DNA of 64,000 nt. Origin: Planctomycetaceae bacterium. GTDB lineage: Bacteria > Planctomycetota > Planctomycetia > Pirellulales > Pirellulaceae. Numbering within the stretch: the stretch's first letter is position 1; the number at the start of each line of letters is the position of its first letter. The stretch is taken from NCBI GenBank assembly GCA_027487485.1, contig JAIYDN010000096.1, positions 62,001-126,000 on the forward strand, written 5' to 3'. Shown here piece after piece: positions 16,431 through 25,842 of this stretch. The notes beneath the pieces are model-generated. The model searched no databases. It was not told where the DNA came from and worked only from the letters and a program-made list of their open reading frames with translations. A program made the translations under genes and the position numbers.

Positions 16431-17834
16431 TTGTCGGCTCTTGATCAGCCTGTCGCAAAAATCGCTGCTTTGGTGCGATCCGGCCAACTCTCGTCAGTGG
16501 CATTGGTCACCGAGTCGTTGACTCGTATACGCACTTACCAAAGTGCACTCAACTGCTTCACTCGAGTTCTCGAATCGGAAGCCTTAGCGGATGCTACCCG
16601 AATCGATGAGCAGGTTGCAAGGGGTAGCAATCCGGGGGCGCTTGCTGGCGTACCTTTTGCCTGCAAAGACCTATTCGATGTGAAGGGACTATCAACAACG
16701 GCAGGAGCCAAGAATCGCGTCAACGCGAAACCCGCAACCCGCGACGCCGAAGCGGTGAACAGACTAAAAGGTGAGGGAGCCATTTTGATGGGAACCCTCA
16801 ACATGGATGAGTATGCGTACGGTTTCGCAACCATCAACGCTCATTTTGGTGTTACTCGAAATCCTCACGATACACAACGTCTTGCCGGTGGGTCCTCCGG
16901 TGGTTCGGCTAGTTCCGTGTCGGCCGGCTTGGTCCCGTTTTCCATCGGTTCGGACACGAATGGGTCGGTTCGCGTGCCTGCGGGTTTGTGCGGTATTTTT
17001 GGAATTCGCCCCGCAGAAAACACCATTCCGATGCAAGGGGTTTTCCCTTTCGTACGCAGCCTGGATACCGTTGGGCCTTTCGCGCGTTCGATCGATGACT
17101 TGCAGATGGTTTATCGAGTTTTAGCAGACCCTTCCGAAAACAATGCCTCCTATTCCATACCTTGGTCAACTTCCGATGAACCGCCCGTTCGCATTGCAAG
17201 ACTAGGTGGCTGGTTCGAAAAGAATGCAACGACCGAGGTTCTCCATGCAGTTCAATCGCTGATGACACATTTAGGAAGTGACGCAGTTGTCAATCTACCT
17301 GAGGCCGAAACTGCACGGTCAGCTTCTTACATTATGACGGCCGCTCAAGGTGGTGCCTTGCATCTCGACAAACTACGCGAGGACGCCATGAGCTACGATC
17401 CTGCTGTTCGCGACCGGTTGATTGCCGGAACCATGGTCCCCTTTGGTTTGTACAACAAGGCTGTTCAGTTTCGCGAGTACTTTCGAAAGCAAGTGGAGAA
17501 ACAATTCGAGTCCTACGACTTGCTTATCGCTCCATGCACCCCATGCGTCGCGCCATTGGTCGATGCCCCTCACGTTTGGATCGATGGAAAAAGTGTTCCC
17601 GCGCGAGCAAATCTTGGTATCTTCACACAACCGCTCAGCATAGTCGGCATGCCAATCTTGTCCGTTCCTTGGATGCGTCCCCCATCAAGCGACCCCACTA
17701 CGGAGAAAGGTCTTCCCATCGGAATCCAGATTGCAACATGGCCTGGACGCGAAAATCTTTTGTTTGCTTTTGCTAAACGCTTGGAAAGTGGCGGCTTGAT
17801 CGGTTCTCGCTGCCCTATCCAACACGTCTCTTAG
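16431..17834 (+). CDS. AtzE-like amidase (amidase signature family)
   Basis: A 467-residue Ser-cisSer-Lys amidase. The triad is visible: Lys79 in FACKDLFDVKG, cis-Ser in GGSSGGSA (near 155), nucleophile Ser179 in GSDTNGSVRVPAGLCGIFG. The block RPAENTIPMQGVFPFVRSLDTVGPFARS is close to AtzE (1-carboxybiuret hydrolase) rather than GatA. With the AtzG-like subunit just upstream it probably forms a two-subunit hydrolase of ureido or carboxy-amide compounds. No AtzD/AtzF or GatB is nearby, so biuret as substrate is not shown. TTG at 16431 is favoured because AAGGGGAG lies about 9 nt before it inside the preceding gene. ATG at 16410 is the alternative. Confidence 0.83.
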   Translation: MSALDQPVAKIAALVRSGQLSSVALVTESLTRIRTYQSALNCFTRVLESEALADATRIDEQVARGSNPGALAGVPFACKDLFDVKGLSTTAGAKNRVNAKPATRDAEAVNRLKGEGAILMGTLNMDEYAYGFATINAHFGVTRNPHDTQRLAGGSSGGSASSVSAGLVPFSIGSDTNGSVRVPAGLCGIFGIRPAENTIPMQGVFPFVRSLDTVGPFARSIDDLQMVYRVLADPSENNASYSIPWSTSDEPPVRIARLGGWFEKNATTEVLHAVQSLMTHLGSDAVVNLPEAETARSASYIMTAAQGGALHLDKLREDAMSYDPAVRDRLIAGTMVPFGLYNKAVQFREYFRKQVEKQFESYDLLIAPCTPCVAPLVDAPHVWIDGKSVPARANLGIFTQPLSIVGMPILSVPWMRPPSSDPTTEKGLPIGIQIATWPGRENLLFAFAKRLESGGLIGSRCPIQHVS

Positions 17835-17849
17835 AATAAAATACGAATC

Positions 17850-19301
17850 ATGCAGTGCGACAGTTACCAGGGTGATTGGCTTAAGGCCCCGTCGGATGTT
17901 CTTGTCATAGGCTTGCGCGACGACTGGCAAACCTCAGCAGAAATCCAAAGTGCAAACGAAGCGACCGGAGGCATGATTGCCAGATTGATCGAAAACGAAG
18001 AGGCTTCCTTCAAACCTCTCAAGGTCACTCAAATTCTTCAGCCCCAAGGCATCCCGACCAAGCTCCTGGTGTTGATAGGACTAGGCTCGCGTGATACGTC
18101 TCCGACAAGCATCTTCTACCGAGGCACTGCTGCGGCCCTGAAATCAATTTCGGTCAAGCAGCGGTCGCTGGTTCGAATGGTTGGCTTTCACGGGTCCGCA
18201 ATTCAGATCCGAGCATCAGTCGCTGGGGCTATGGCTGGCTGCGTCGGGCAAGATCTTTTCAAAAAAGAGAAGTCACAATTCCAGCCTGATGTGATTCAAT
18301 GGGTTGGGATCGATGCTCAGTCGGTTGCAATGGGCACTCAAATCGGTCAAGCCATTAATCAGACTCGAAGGTTAGTCAATCTACCACCCAACTACATGTA
18401 TCCCGAAACTCTTGTGACGGAGACGATCGCGGGACTGCAGGGGACTGGAGTCGAAGTGGAGGTATGGGACAAGGCTCGCCTAGAGAAAGAGCGATGCGGC
18501 GCCCTGTTAGGGGTCGCGCTCGGCTCGAGCAAGGAGCCTCGACTTGTCATTATGAAATACCTTGGCGCCGATCCAAACATCCCACCGACAGCATTGGTTG
18601 GCAAGGGTGTTACCTTCGATAGCGGTGGATACTCGATCAAGCCAACGGATGGTATGTTGACCATGAAATGCGATATGGCTGGGGCAGCGACCGTGGTTGG
18701 TATCATGACTGCCGCTGCCAAGCTTCGAGTTAAAAAGAACTTGGTCGGAGTCATTGGATTGGTTGAGAATCTGATTTCGGGCGACGCGATGAAGCTAGGC
18801 GATGTGCTGACCGCACGCAACGGCAAGACGATCGAGATCCATAACACGGACGCGGAAGGGCGGTTGGTTCTTGCGGACTGTCTCGATGTTGCGCTGCAAT
18901 CCAAACCGGATCGTATCGTTGACTTCGCGACACTCACGGGAGCTTGCGTGGTTGGACTTGGCATCGAGATCTCTGGCCTTATGAGCAACAACGATGTATG
19001 GCAATCGGAAATCAAACAATGCGCTGACGAATGCGGCGAATACACATGGCCTCTTCCGATGCACAGTTTTTTCTCAGAGCTGATTGCCGGTAAAGTTGCC
19101 GACATCAAGAACGTCGGGGAAGGACGCTATGGCGGAGCGATAACTGCCGCCAAATTCTTGGAAGAATTTGTCCAGCAGTGCCCTTGGACCCATATTGATA
19201 TAGCAGGACCGGCTTTTCTTGATTCGGCGAAACCTTGGTGCGATGCGGGCGCTACTGGAACGTTGGTCAGGACTTTTGTTGAGCTTTTCTTGAAGGACTA
19301 A
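17850..19301 (+). CDS. pepA: Leucyl (cytosol) aminopeptidase, M17 family
   Basis: A 483-residue di-metal aminopeptidase that removes N-terminal residues from peptides in the cytoplasm, working as a hexamer. All metal ligands are present: Lys252 and Asp257 (VGKGVTFDSGG), Asp275 (MKCDMAGAA), Asp334 and Glu336 in the signature NTDAEGRL (332-339). The N-terminal macro-like domain covers about residues 1-160. It starts 15 bp after the amidase on the same strand, so the two are probably co-transcribed. Its 3' end faces mqnC with only 6 bp between the stop codons and no terminator visible. Confidence 0.95.
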   Translation: MQCDSYQGDWLKAPSDVLVIGLRDDWQTSAEIQSANEATGGMIARLIENEEASFKPLKVTQILQPQGIPTKLLVLIGLGSRDTSPTSIFYRGTAAALKSISVKQRSLVRMVGFHGSAIQIRASVAGAMAGCVGQDLFKKEKSQFQPDVIQWVGIDAQSVAMGTQIGQAINQTRRLVNLPPNYMYPETLVTETIAGLQGTGVEVEVWDKARLEKERCGALLGVALGSSKEPRLVIMKYLGADPNIPPTALVGKGVTFDSGGYSIKPTDGMLTMKCDMAGAATVVGIMTAAAKLRVKKNLVGVIGLVENLISGDAMKLGDVLTARNGKTIEIHNTDAEGRLVLADCLDVALQSKPDRIVDFATLTGACVVGLGIEISGLMSNNDVWQSEIKQCADECGEYTWPLPMHSFFSELIAGKVADIKNVGEGRYGGAITAAKFLEEFVQQCPWTHIDIAGPAFLDSAKPWCDAGATGTLVRTFVELFLKD

Positions 19302-19307
19302 ATAGTC

Positions 19308-20474
19308 TTAAGGGATCGCAATTTCAACCAACCGAGGACCAACGTCATTTTGCACTTTGGTTCGATTGGCTTCGATCGCTCGTTCTTCCATGGCTCGATC
19401 GACCAATTCATACCTCACATTGCGCTGTCTCGCTTCGAATCCAAATTCTTCGATGGCAGCGCGTATTTGGTCCAAGGTCAAAAAGTGCACTGTCCCAGCC
19501 TCTGCCACTACATTTTCTTCAAGCATCAGCGAACCCATGTCGTTCGCTCCGTAGCCTAAGGCCAATTGGCCAATCTTCAGCCCTTGGGTTACCCAACTGC
19601 TTTGGATATTGGGAACGTTATCTAAATACAGTCTCGCAACAGCCTGTGTCTTCAAGTACTCGAAGGAACCGGTTGGAGGGATATGTGCCAGCTGTGTGTT
19701 CTCGGGCTGAAAGGTCCAGCAAATGAACGCCGTGAAGCCATGAGTTTCGTCCTGCAATTGCCGGACCCGTTCCAAATGTTCCACTCGTTCGGCCAGCGTC
19801 TCCACGTGTCCAAACATCATGGTGACGGTGCTGACGCCACCCAATTCGTGCCATACTCGCATTACGTTCAGCCAGTCATCGGTCATGACCTTGCCACGCG
19901 TGATCTCAGCTCGAACACGATCCACCAGGATCTCGGCCCCTCCACCAGGTATGCTGCCTAAGCCTGCGTCCTTCAACCTTTGGAGGACGGTTCGAATCGG
20001 CAGTTTGTTGACTTTGGTGAAGTGGTGGAGTTCAGGTGGACTAAAGCCGTGTACATTGACTTGAGGAAACCGTCGCTTGATGTCCTGCAATAGTTCTTCG
20101 TACCACTCCAAGGTGAAGTTGGGGTGCAGCCCGCCCTGCATCAGAATCTGGTCCCCACCAAGTTCAACCGTTTCCTGGATCTTTTGAAGCAGCTCTTCTC
20201 GAGGTAGAACGTATCCCTCACCGCTCTTCGGAGTGCGGTAGAACGCGCAGAAGTCGCAAACCGCGGTGCAAATATTGGTGTAGTTGATGTTTCGATCGAT
20301 GTTGTATGTCCGGTAATTCTCTGGATGCATACGTCGCGATACTTGATCGGCTGCTTTGCCAATTTGAGCCAGATCGTTGCTTTCGAGCAATCGTAATGCG
20401 GACTCAGAAGTCAGACGCTCGCCGTCGACGACACGGTTCAAAATCGACGCTACAGAAGCTTTCGGGGAAATCAT
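19308..20474 (-). CDS. mqnC: Cyclic dehypoxanthinyl futalosine synthase (MqnC)
   Basis: A 388-residue radical SAM enzyme that cyclises dehypoxanthine futalosine in the futalosine route to menaquinone. The [4Fe-4S] cysteines are Cys69, Cys73 and Cys76 (CTAVCDFC), preceded by NINYTNIC as in the MqnC/CofH group. QILMQGGLHP and HGFSPPELHHF also fit. A close alternative is MqnE; the ICWTFQPENTQL segment and the mqnA neighbour favour MqnC. It follows mqnA on the same strand after 42 bp, forming a two-gene menaquinone unit. Confidence 0.9.
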   Translation of the reverse strand: MISPKASVASILNRVVDGERLTSESALRLLESNDLAQIGKAADQVSRRMHPENYRTYNIDRNINYTNICTAVCDFCAFYRTPKSGEGYVLPREELLQKIQETVELGGDQILMQGGLHPNFTLEWYEELLQDIKRRFPQVNVHGFSPPELHHFTKVNKLPIRTVLQRLKDAGLGSIPGGGAEILVDRVRAEITRGKVMTDDWLNVMRVWHELGGVSTVTMMFGHVETLAERVEHLERVRQLQDETHGFTAFICWTFQPENTQLAHIPPTGSFEYLKTQAVARLYLDNVPNIQSSWVTQGLKIGQLALGYGANDMGSLMLEENVVAEAGTVHFLTLDQIRAAIEEFGFEARQRNVRYELVDRAMEERAIEANRTKVQNDVGPRLVEIAIP

Positions 20475-20516
20475 GATCTTGTGTTTTCGTGAGACATACC
20501 AATGGCTGAAATCAAA

Positions 20517-21362
20517 TCAAATCAAATTCAGGCGTTTGCAACGCGTTCGGAATTCTGCGAGCCCCAATAGTTCGTCCGGGCCCAAATGGAAGTGAATGTA
20601 GTTGGTCAGGTAGTCACCGCATTGTTGTTGTGACAGACCATACTTTTGACTCGCTTCCCATGTAATCTCGTCGAGATGCATTATTCCATCTTCTCGACTT
20701 TCTTCAAAGGCTCTATTCAAAGTGGCGTTTGCGAACTGTTCCGAGCGGGCAACCCACATCGCAAATACAAATGGCAACCCTGTCTGTTCGAACCAGACCT
20801 GTCCAAGATCCCATTCGCCTTGGAAACTGCTCCTAAGCGACTCTGGATGCATAGCTCGATCACCGATCACCAAAACCGCGTCCGCGTTCGTTTCACGAGG
20901 ATCATCGGTAAGCTCAAGCGGTATCGCATCCGGGACAAATCCGAACTGTCCGTGAAATAGAACCTTCGTCAAAGCGGCGCTCGTTCGAGAGCCAATGTCC
21001 ATCGCAATGGTTCGGACTTTGGAGGGCTCGCATCGAAAAAACAAGCGAACGGACCAAACAGGTCCTCGGCAAGTAATCGCTGCGTCAGAAACTATTCTGT
21101 AATCAGCGTTCTTAAAATACTCCACGACGGGTATCAGCCCGATATCAATTTGACCGTCCGCAAGTTGAGAAGCCAATCGGCTGGGCAGATCTACGCTCAG
21201 CTCTGCGGCCCCGTGCAATCGTTGCTGCAAACCATAGATGAGGGGTTTGGTGTTCAAGTAAGAAACCGCACCGATCCTAGTTGTCGAGGTTTCGATTCGG
21301 TAACTCGCTTGAGTCAAAATTTCTGTTCCGGACGATGCGGCAGGCTGTATTTGTGTTTGCAT
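20517..21362 (-). CDS. mqnA: Chorismate dehydratase (MqnA)
   Basis: A 281-residue periplasmic-binding-protein fold enzyme that dehydrates chorismate to 3-enolpyruvyl-benzoate, the first committed step of the futalosine pathway. The family start RIGAVSYLNTKPLIYGL is at about residues 30-46, followed by LPSRLASQLADGQIDIGLIPVVEY and the DIGSRTSAALTKVL substrate loop. FVFAMWVAR is also typical. The protein carries about 25 extra residues before the conserved start, so translation may begin later. Together with mqnC it shows that this organism makes menaquinone by the futalosine rather than the MenFDHCEB route. Confidence 0.9.
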   Translation of the reverse strand: MQTQIQPAASSGTEILTQASYRIETSTTRIGAVSYLNTKPLIYGLQQRLHGAAELSVDLPSRLASQLADGQIDIGLIPVVEYFKNADYRIVSDAAITCRGPVWSVRLFFRCEPSKVRTIAMDIGSRTSAALTKVLFHGQFGFVPDAIPLELTDDPRETNADAVLVIGDRAMHPESLRSSFQGEWDLGQVWFEQTGLPFVFAMWVARSEQFANATLNRAFEESREDGIMHLDEITWEASQKYGLSQQQCGDYLTNYIHFHLGPDELLGLAEFRTRCKRLNLI

Positions 21363-21651
21363 GTTGAATTTCGTACTGATAATAACATAAATCCACCTAT
21401 TGCAAACCGTAAGTCAGATCTTAGGTTAACTGAACAGCACGTTCACTGGGAGACAGAAAAGACGTGTCGCCACACAAGACCCAAAGTTGCATCCCTGACC
21501 TCCAGATTCCAATGTCGACCTGAATCTCGGGAATTGATCGCATCCCCTGCAAACCTCCTAGGCTTCCGACTTAAAACCCTAAGTCACGTTGCATTTCTGA
21601 GGAAAAACGAAGAAAATTCAGTCATCATTGGAACATTGGCATCCTGATGAC

Positions 21652-22914
21652 TCAGCTTCGACGTGAAGGACGTTTCTTAAAAGTCGCTAGCACATCGGCC
21701 ACTTTGCCCCCTTCGGTCAACGCCATATGAACTCGGTCATCTCCCTGCAAAGTATGCAAAGTCATATGGTAGGCTTGATCCACTTTGGCAAGATAAGGTC
21801 TAACGTCGGGCGTTTTAGGAACGCGCAGCTTTCCCCATGAACCGTCTCCCAAGTAGACGACACCGTTCTTGTCGTTCAAGCCACCTGTGAGCGGGTGGGT
21901 TCGCTTGAATGTGTGGTCATGATGTTCCAAAACCACATCGACCTTGTGCTTTTCAAAGAGTGGCGCCCAATGCACGCGCTGATCCTCGCCCGTCCCCTTT
22001 TTTCCTTCGCTGGAATTCGGATCGCGATAGGACGGATAGGCAGGAACGTGGTTGGCAACGATTAAATGTGGCACCTCTTGCCTGTCAGCAAGTTGCTTGG
22101 CAAGCCAGTCTGTTTGCTCACCTGCAACGGGCGCAATATGATCGGTATCTAAAAGAACAAGACTCATGTAGTCACCAAAATCCAAAGTCGAGAAGGTGCG
22201 TTCCGTGTACATGCAGTCAAAGAGACTAAGGTACTGAGGGGAATCTTCTCGCTTCGCGTGATAACCATCAACCACTTCGTGATTTCCAATGCACGTGATC
22301 ATCGGAATCATACGACGATCCGAGTCGTACATCGTAGCACTGTAGTTTCTCAAGTACTGAGTGAATGTCTCCGGCGATTTACCATTGTCATACGCCAAAT
22401 CGCCCGCCATCAACACAAAATAAGGGTTTTGTTTGGCTGCCAAAATGTTGGTTGCCATCGCATGCTCGTCGATGCCAGAATCCCCACCTGTCACGAAGCG
22501 AAATTCATCGATTGCCTTGGATGGCATCGTACGAAAACGGTAACTCGGAAACGACTTGCCGATTCGAAACTGATATTCCGTGCCGGGTGTAAGTCCTTCG
22601 AGCTGACATCGAAAAACTTTCAGATCCGTGTTCAGATAGGGCTTGGTTATGGTCCTGGCCGACTTGGCATCTTGCCCATTCAGAAGTGAAAACTGAATCG
22701 ACATGTCGCTATTGGTTTCTGCACCGATCCACTGGATCGTCATAGTGGTGGTCGGATCCTTGGACCAAGTCAAAAACAATGTGTCGGGAGCATACTGATC
22801 GGAATCGGGGTTCGAAATGTCCGAGCCCTTCGCAAAGTTGGGTAGATTCAGACCTGTTCCCAAAGCGGCCAGTCCCATGGAACCGCCCAAAAACAACCTT
22901 CGGTCAAATCTCAT
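21652..22914 (-). CDS. Tat-exported purple-acid-phosphatase-like metallophosphoesterase
   Basis: A 420-residue secreted phosphatase. The N-terminus is a Tat-like signal (FDRRLFLGGSMGLAALG). A fibronectin-III-like domain follows (about residues 45-130, TMTIQWIGAETN to GLTPGTEYQFRIG), as in purple acid phosphatases. The catalytic domain has the metal ligands in order: GGDSG, MAGDLAYDNG, CIGNHEVVDG, VANHVPAY and LEHHDHTFKRTHP. The tyrosine that gives the purple colour would be the one in GDLAYDNG. It likely releases phosphate outside the cytoplasm. A separate transcription unit, 289 bp before mqnA. Confidence 0.88.
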   Translation of the reverse strand: MRFDRRLFLGGSMGLAALGTGLNLPNFAKGSDISNPDSDQYAPDTLFLTWSKDPTTTMTIQWIGAETNSDMSIQFSLLNGQDAKSARTITKPYLNTDLKVFRCQLEGLTPGTEYQFRIGKSFPSYRFRTMPSKAIDEFRFVTGGDSGIDEHAMATNILAAKQNPYFVLMAGDLAYDNGKSPETFTQYLRNYSATMYDSDRRMIPMITCIGNHEVVDGYHAKREDSPQYLSLFDCMYTERTFSTLDFGDYMSLVLLDTDHIAPVAGEQTDWLAKQLADRQEVPHLIVANHVPAYPSYRDPNSSEGKKGTGEDQRVHWAPLFEKHKVDVVLEHHDHTFKRTHPLTGGLNDKNGVVYLGDGSWGKLRVPKTPDVRPYLAKVDQAYHMTLHTLQGDDRVHMALTEGGKVADVLATFKKRPSRRS

Positions 22915-23135
22915 TTGCAGCTCGTATTTCCATGAATGGTTTAATTACCGAAAACCTCACGTATTGGCTTATCGGTCTGGCTTATCGGTCATTGAATTGA
23001 AAAAACGATGTTAAGGTAGCAGCACTTTTCTTTCGTTTGGAAACAGTTACAAAATGATGAAGATTTAAGGAAGAACTGAACATAGCCTGCGAAGATTCCT
23101 TTGGTAGCAATGCTGTTTCCTACCTTTAGATTTCG

Positions 23136-24254
23136 CTATTTTTGAGCGGCAAGGACGGGGCGATTGACAGCCCTGCTCGATTGGGTTTGGGATAGGATCT
23201 CGTCTGCAATCTTAGATAGCGGTAGGATCTTGTGGGCCAAACCAGCATTGGCAACTGCGCCGGGCATCCCCCAGACCACGGAGGTGGCCTCATCTTGAAC
23301 AAAGACCCGTCCGCCCGCTTGGCGAATAGCCTCGCACCCTCGTTGACCATCTTGGCCCATTCCCGTCATCACCACCGATAAGACGTTGGCCCCAAACACT
23401 TCAGCCGCGGAACGAAACAAGACGTCGACTGCAGGACGGCATGAGTTTTCGGGCTGTTCTTGATTAAGGGCAACCTTGAGCTGCGGGCCCAAACGTCGAA
23501 TGGCCATATGATAGTTGCCGGGCGCGATCCACACGCCGCCAGCTGTCAAGGTTTCACCGTCGATCGCTTCATGGACGTGCAGATTGCACAGCTGCTCCAT
23601 TCGATCCGCTAGGTGCTTGGTAAAGACCGGCGGCATGTGCTGTACGATCAAGATCGGAACAGGGAAGCTCTCTGGGATCTTAGGTAGAACTTCAGTCAAA
23701 GCATTTGGCCCGCCGGTGGACACCCCAATCACCACGATCTCAACTCGACTTGGCTTTGACGACGCTAAGACCTTGGTCGGAGTTGGACGATTGTTAGGTT
23801 GCATTCCTGGCTTGCCAGTTGCTCGGGGAGCCGAAGTGTTGCTTGTCCAATTGCAAAACTGCTTGATCTTGGGCACGAGTTCATTCATAACCGTCTCGAT
23901 GGCTGCCGTCACGCTACCAACGTTAGAAGGTTTCGTTGCATAATCTGACGCCCCCTTGGTAAGCGCCTCCATCGTTGCCTCGGCGCCCCGCTGAGTCAAC
24001 GTGCTAAACATAATGACGGGAAGCTTTGGATACAGTTTGCGAATCTCGACCAACGTCGTCAAACCATCCATCTCGGGCATTTCCATGTCCAAGGTGATGA
24101 TGTCAGGCGCCAACTGTGGAATCTTCGCAAGTGCGATTTTGCCATTGGCTGCCACACCTGCAATCTCAATCGCAGCATCGGATGCAAGCGCGTTGGTAAG
24201 CAATCGACGAACAACGGTAGAATCATCGACAATAAGAACCCGAATTTTACGCAT
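23136..24254 (-). CDS. cheB: Chemotaxis response regulator / protein-glutamate methylesterase CheB
   Basis: A 372-residue two-domain protein. Residues 1-120 are a receiver: acidic pocket Asp10-Asp11, phospho-acceptor Asp56 (LDMEMPEMDG), Thr in FSTLTQRG and Lys in YATKPS. Residues about 180-360 are the methylesterase: GVSTGGPNAL (Ser), VQHMPPVFT (His) and MTGMGQDGQRG (Asp). It demethylates receptor glutamates to adapt the signal. ATG at 24254 is preferred to the GTG three codons upstream. Last gene of the cluster transcribed from cheA; 60 bp separate it from cheR. Confidence 0.95.
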   Translation of the reverse strand: MRKIRVLIVDDSTVVRRLLTNALASDAAIEIAGVAANGKIALAKIPQLAPDIITLDMEMPEMDGLTTLVEIRKLYPKLPVIMFSTLTQRGAEATMEALTKGASDYATKPSNVGSVTAAIETVMNELVPKIKQFCNWTSNTSAPRATGKPGMQPNNRPTPTKVLASSKPSRVEIVVIGVSTGGPNALTEVLPKIPESFPVPILIVQHMPPVFTKHLADRMEQLCNLHVHEAIDGETLTAGGVWIAPGNYHMAIRRLGPQLKVALNQEQPENSCRPAVDVLFRSAAEVFGANVLSVVMTGMGQDGQRGCEAIRQAGGRVFVQDEATSVVWGMPGAVANAGLAHKILPLSKIADEILSQTQSSRAVNRPVLAAQK

Positions 24255-24314
24255 CCTGAGCACTAATCTCCAATTTCAAACTAAGCAAGTTATTAGAAAC
24301 TTCGACGTATAAAG

Positions 24315-25154
24315 TTACGCGACAGGCCGATAGCAGACTGCCGATCCAATCTGCTCACGCTCAAAGTTAACCTTGAGATTCATGGTCGTCTCCGAACCTC
24401 CGAGAAAAAGGTAGCTGTCCTTATGCATCACGGCATGCACCTTCTTCAAGATCTCAGTTTTCGATTCGGGAGAAAAGTAGATCAATACGTTTCGAAGGAA
24501 AACGATATCCATCTTTGGAAGCAACGCAGGAAAGGGGTCCACTAAATTCAGCTCACGAAATTCAATCATGTTCCGAATGCCTTGATCGACCGTCCATTTG
24601 TTTCCATCCTTGGTAAAGTATTTCAAGAGGAAGTTCATGGGGAGACCGCGGTTGACCTCGGTTTGGTTGAAGCAACCCAATCGAGCTTTATCCAAGATGC
24701 GATTGGAGAGATCGCTACTAATCAGTCGCACTTTCCAATTCTTGAGCATCGGAAAATGCTCCGCCAAAATCATCGCGATGGTGTAAGGTTCCTGGCCACT
24801 TGAACATGCATTGGACCAGATCGTGAGAGTCTTTTCCTTCGATCTGCGTTGAATCAGGCCGGGTAGGATCTTGTCTTTCAGTGCATCGAAAGGATGAATG
24901 TCTCGAAAGAAGCTGGTCTCATTCGTCGTCATCGCCTCGACCACTCGTTGGTTTAGAGTTTGCGAGCCGGGCTTTTGCAGTTCCGCGACTAGTTCAGAGA
25001 TGTTGAGCAGCCCCATTTCTCGAACCACAGGCGTTAACCGAGACTCGACAAGATAAGCTTTCTCACCTTCCAAGATGATGGCCGACTTGCGCCGAACCAA
25101 ACTACTAATGTACGAAAAAGATTGAGGGTCTAAAGCGGAGTTAAGGGTCGTCAT
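24315..25154 (-). CDS. cheR: Chemotaxis protein methyltransferase CheR
   Basis: A 279-residue SAM-dependent methyltransferase that methylates receptor glutamates. The N-terminal helical domain contains MTTNETSFFRD, and the catalytic domain has WSNACSSGQEPYTIAM (SAM site), ISSDLSNRILDKA and IVFLRNVLIYFSPE, all standard CheR blocks. No C-terminal TPR extension, so it is the simple form. It works with CheB on the receptor encoded upstream and lies between cheY and cheB. Confidence 0.96.
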   Translation of the reverse strand: MTTLNSALDPQSFSYISSLVRRKSAIILEGEKAYLVESRLTPVVREMGLLNISELVAELQKPGSQTLNQRVVEAMTTNETSFFRDIHPFDALKDKILPGLIQRRSKEKTLTIWSNACSSGQEPYTIAMILAEHFPMLKNWKVRLISSDLSNRILDKARLGCFNQTEVNRGLPMNFLLKYFTKDGNKWTVDQGIRNMIEFRELNLVDPFPALLPKMDIVFLRNVLIYFSPESKTEILKKVHAVMHKDSYLFLGGSETTMNLKVNFEREQIGSAVCYRPVA

Positions 25155-25246
25155 GATGATATTTCATTCCCTGAAGGTTGGTTTCGAATGGCATTCCCCC
25201 AAGCCCCTTGGATGGAAATAAATAGATGCGGAGTGCGTTGTGCTGT

Positions 25247-25615
25247 CTAAGACAATACGCCAACCATTTGAAGCTTCTCAATAATCATGATCGGTGAAAA
25301 CGGCTTCATAATGTATTCCGAGATTCCCGCATCAGCTGATAACGCTACTTGCGACATTTCAAGTTCAGTTGTAACCATGATGATTGGAAGTTGATTGAAC
25401 TGCGTCTGGGATCGAACCGTCTTGACAAATTCGAGTCCATTCATGATTGGCATGTTCCAGTCCACTAACACAACATCCGGAAGGATCGAATCGGTCAGCT
25501 CTTGTAGGCCCTGCTTACCGTCGACAGCAGTCGTCACTTGGTAACCTAATCCATTAAGAATGGAGGTCATCATCAGAAGGATCGCTGGGTCGTCATCAAT
25601 TACTAAAGCTTGCAT
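25247..25615 (-). CDS. cheY: CheY-like single-domain response regulator
   Basis: A 122-residue stand-alone receiver domain. Conserved residues: acidic triad Asp7-Asp8-Asp9, phospho-acceptor Asp52 (LVDWNMPIMNG), Thr82/83 (MVTTE) and Lys104 (IMKPF). It should carry the phosphoryl signal from CheA to an output target. ATG at 25615 is chosen because the 47 residues upstream in the longer frame come from intergenic repeats and are not part of a receiver. Its leader is rich in hairpin repeats, which separate it from mcp by 390 bp, so it may have its own promoter. Confidence 0.93.
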   Translation of the reverse strand: MQALVIDDDPAILLMMTSILNGLGYQVTTAVDGKQGLQELTDSILPDVVLVDWNMPIMNGLEFVKTVRSQTQFNQLPIIMVTTELEMSQVALSADAGISEYIMKPFSPIMIIEKLQMVGVLS

Positions 25616-25709
25616 GGGACAAAATTTCTTTCGAAGGTGTGTTTTTAATGAATCACGAACGCTAGCCACGTTAGGATCGCTCGTGCTCGTGCTCGTGCTC
25701 AGCACCAGC

Positions 25710-25749
25710 GGTACTCGAACTCGATCACCGTTTTTCGAGTACGAGTACC
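25710..25749. repeat. Hairpin of the GAGTACGAG repeat family
   Basis: Left arm 25710-25724 (GGTACTCGAACTCGA) pairs with 25735-25749 (TCGAGTACGAGTACC) at 14 of 15 positions. The motif resembles the 12-bp-stem hairpin at 46814-46846, which acts as a terminator stem. Confidence 0.6.
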
Positions 25750-25765
25750 ATTTCATGGAGTACGA
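25748..25765 (+). repeat. 18-bp interspersed repeat, copy 2
   Basis: Identical to 4403-4420 (CCATTTCATGGAGTACGA). It begins at the end of the preceding hairpin. Confidence 0.6.
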
Positions 25766-25822
25766 GTTCGATGGAAGGCCGAACGGTTCAAAATCAAAAC
25801 CTGGAGCTGCGTTGCAATTTCG

Positions 25823-25839
25823 TCCGCGGCTAGCGCGGA
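25823..25839. repeat. Short hairpin with GCTAG loop
   Basis: TCCGCG - GCTAG - CGCGGA, a perfect 6-bp stem with a 5-nt loop. Same GCTAGCGC core as at 8426-8460. Confidence 0.5.
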
Positions 25840-25842
25840 TGA

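Noticed and set aside
25616-25756. 47-residue N-terminal extension of CheY
   Set aside because: Encoded by the intergenic repeats; the receiver domain begins exactly at the ATG at 25615.
25681-25765. Possible CRISPR-like array
   Set aside because: The short repeats are not evenly spaced, have no unique spacers of constant length, and no cas gene is in the window.
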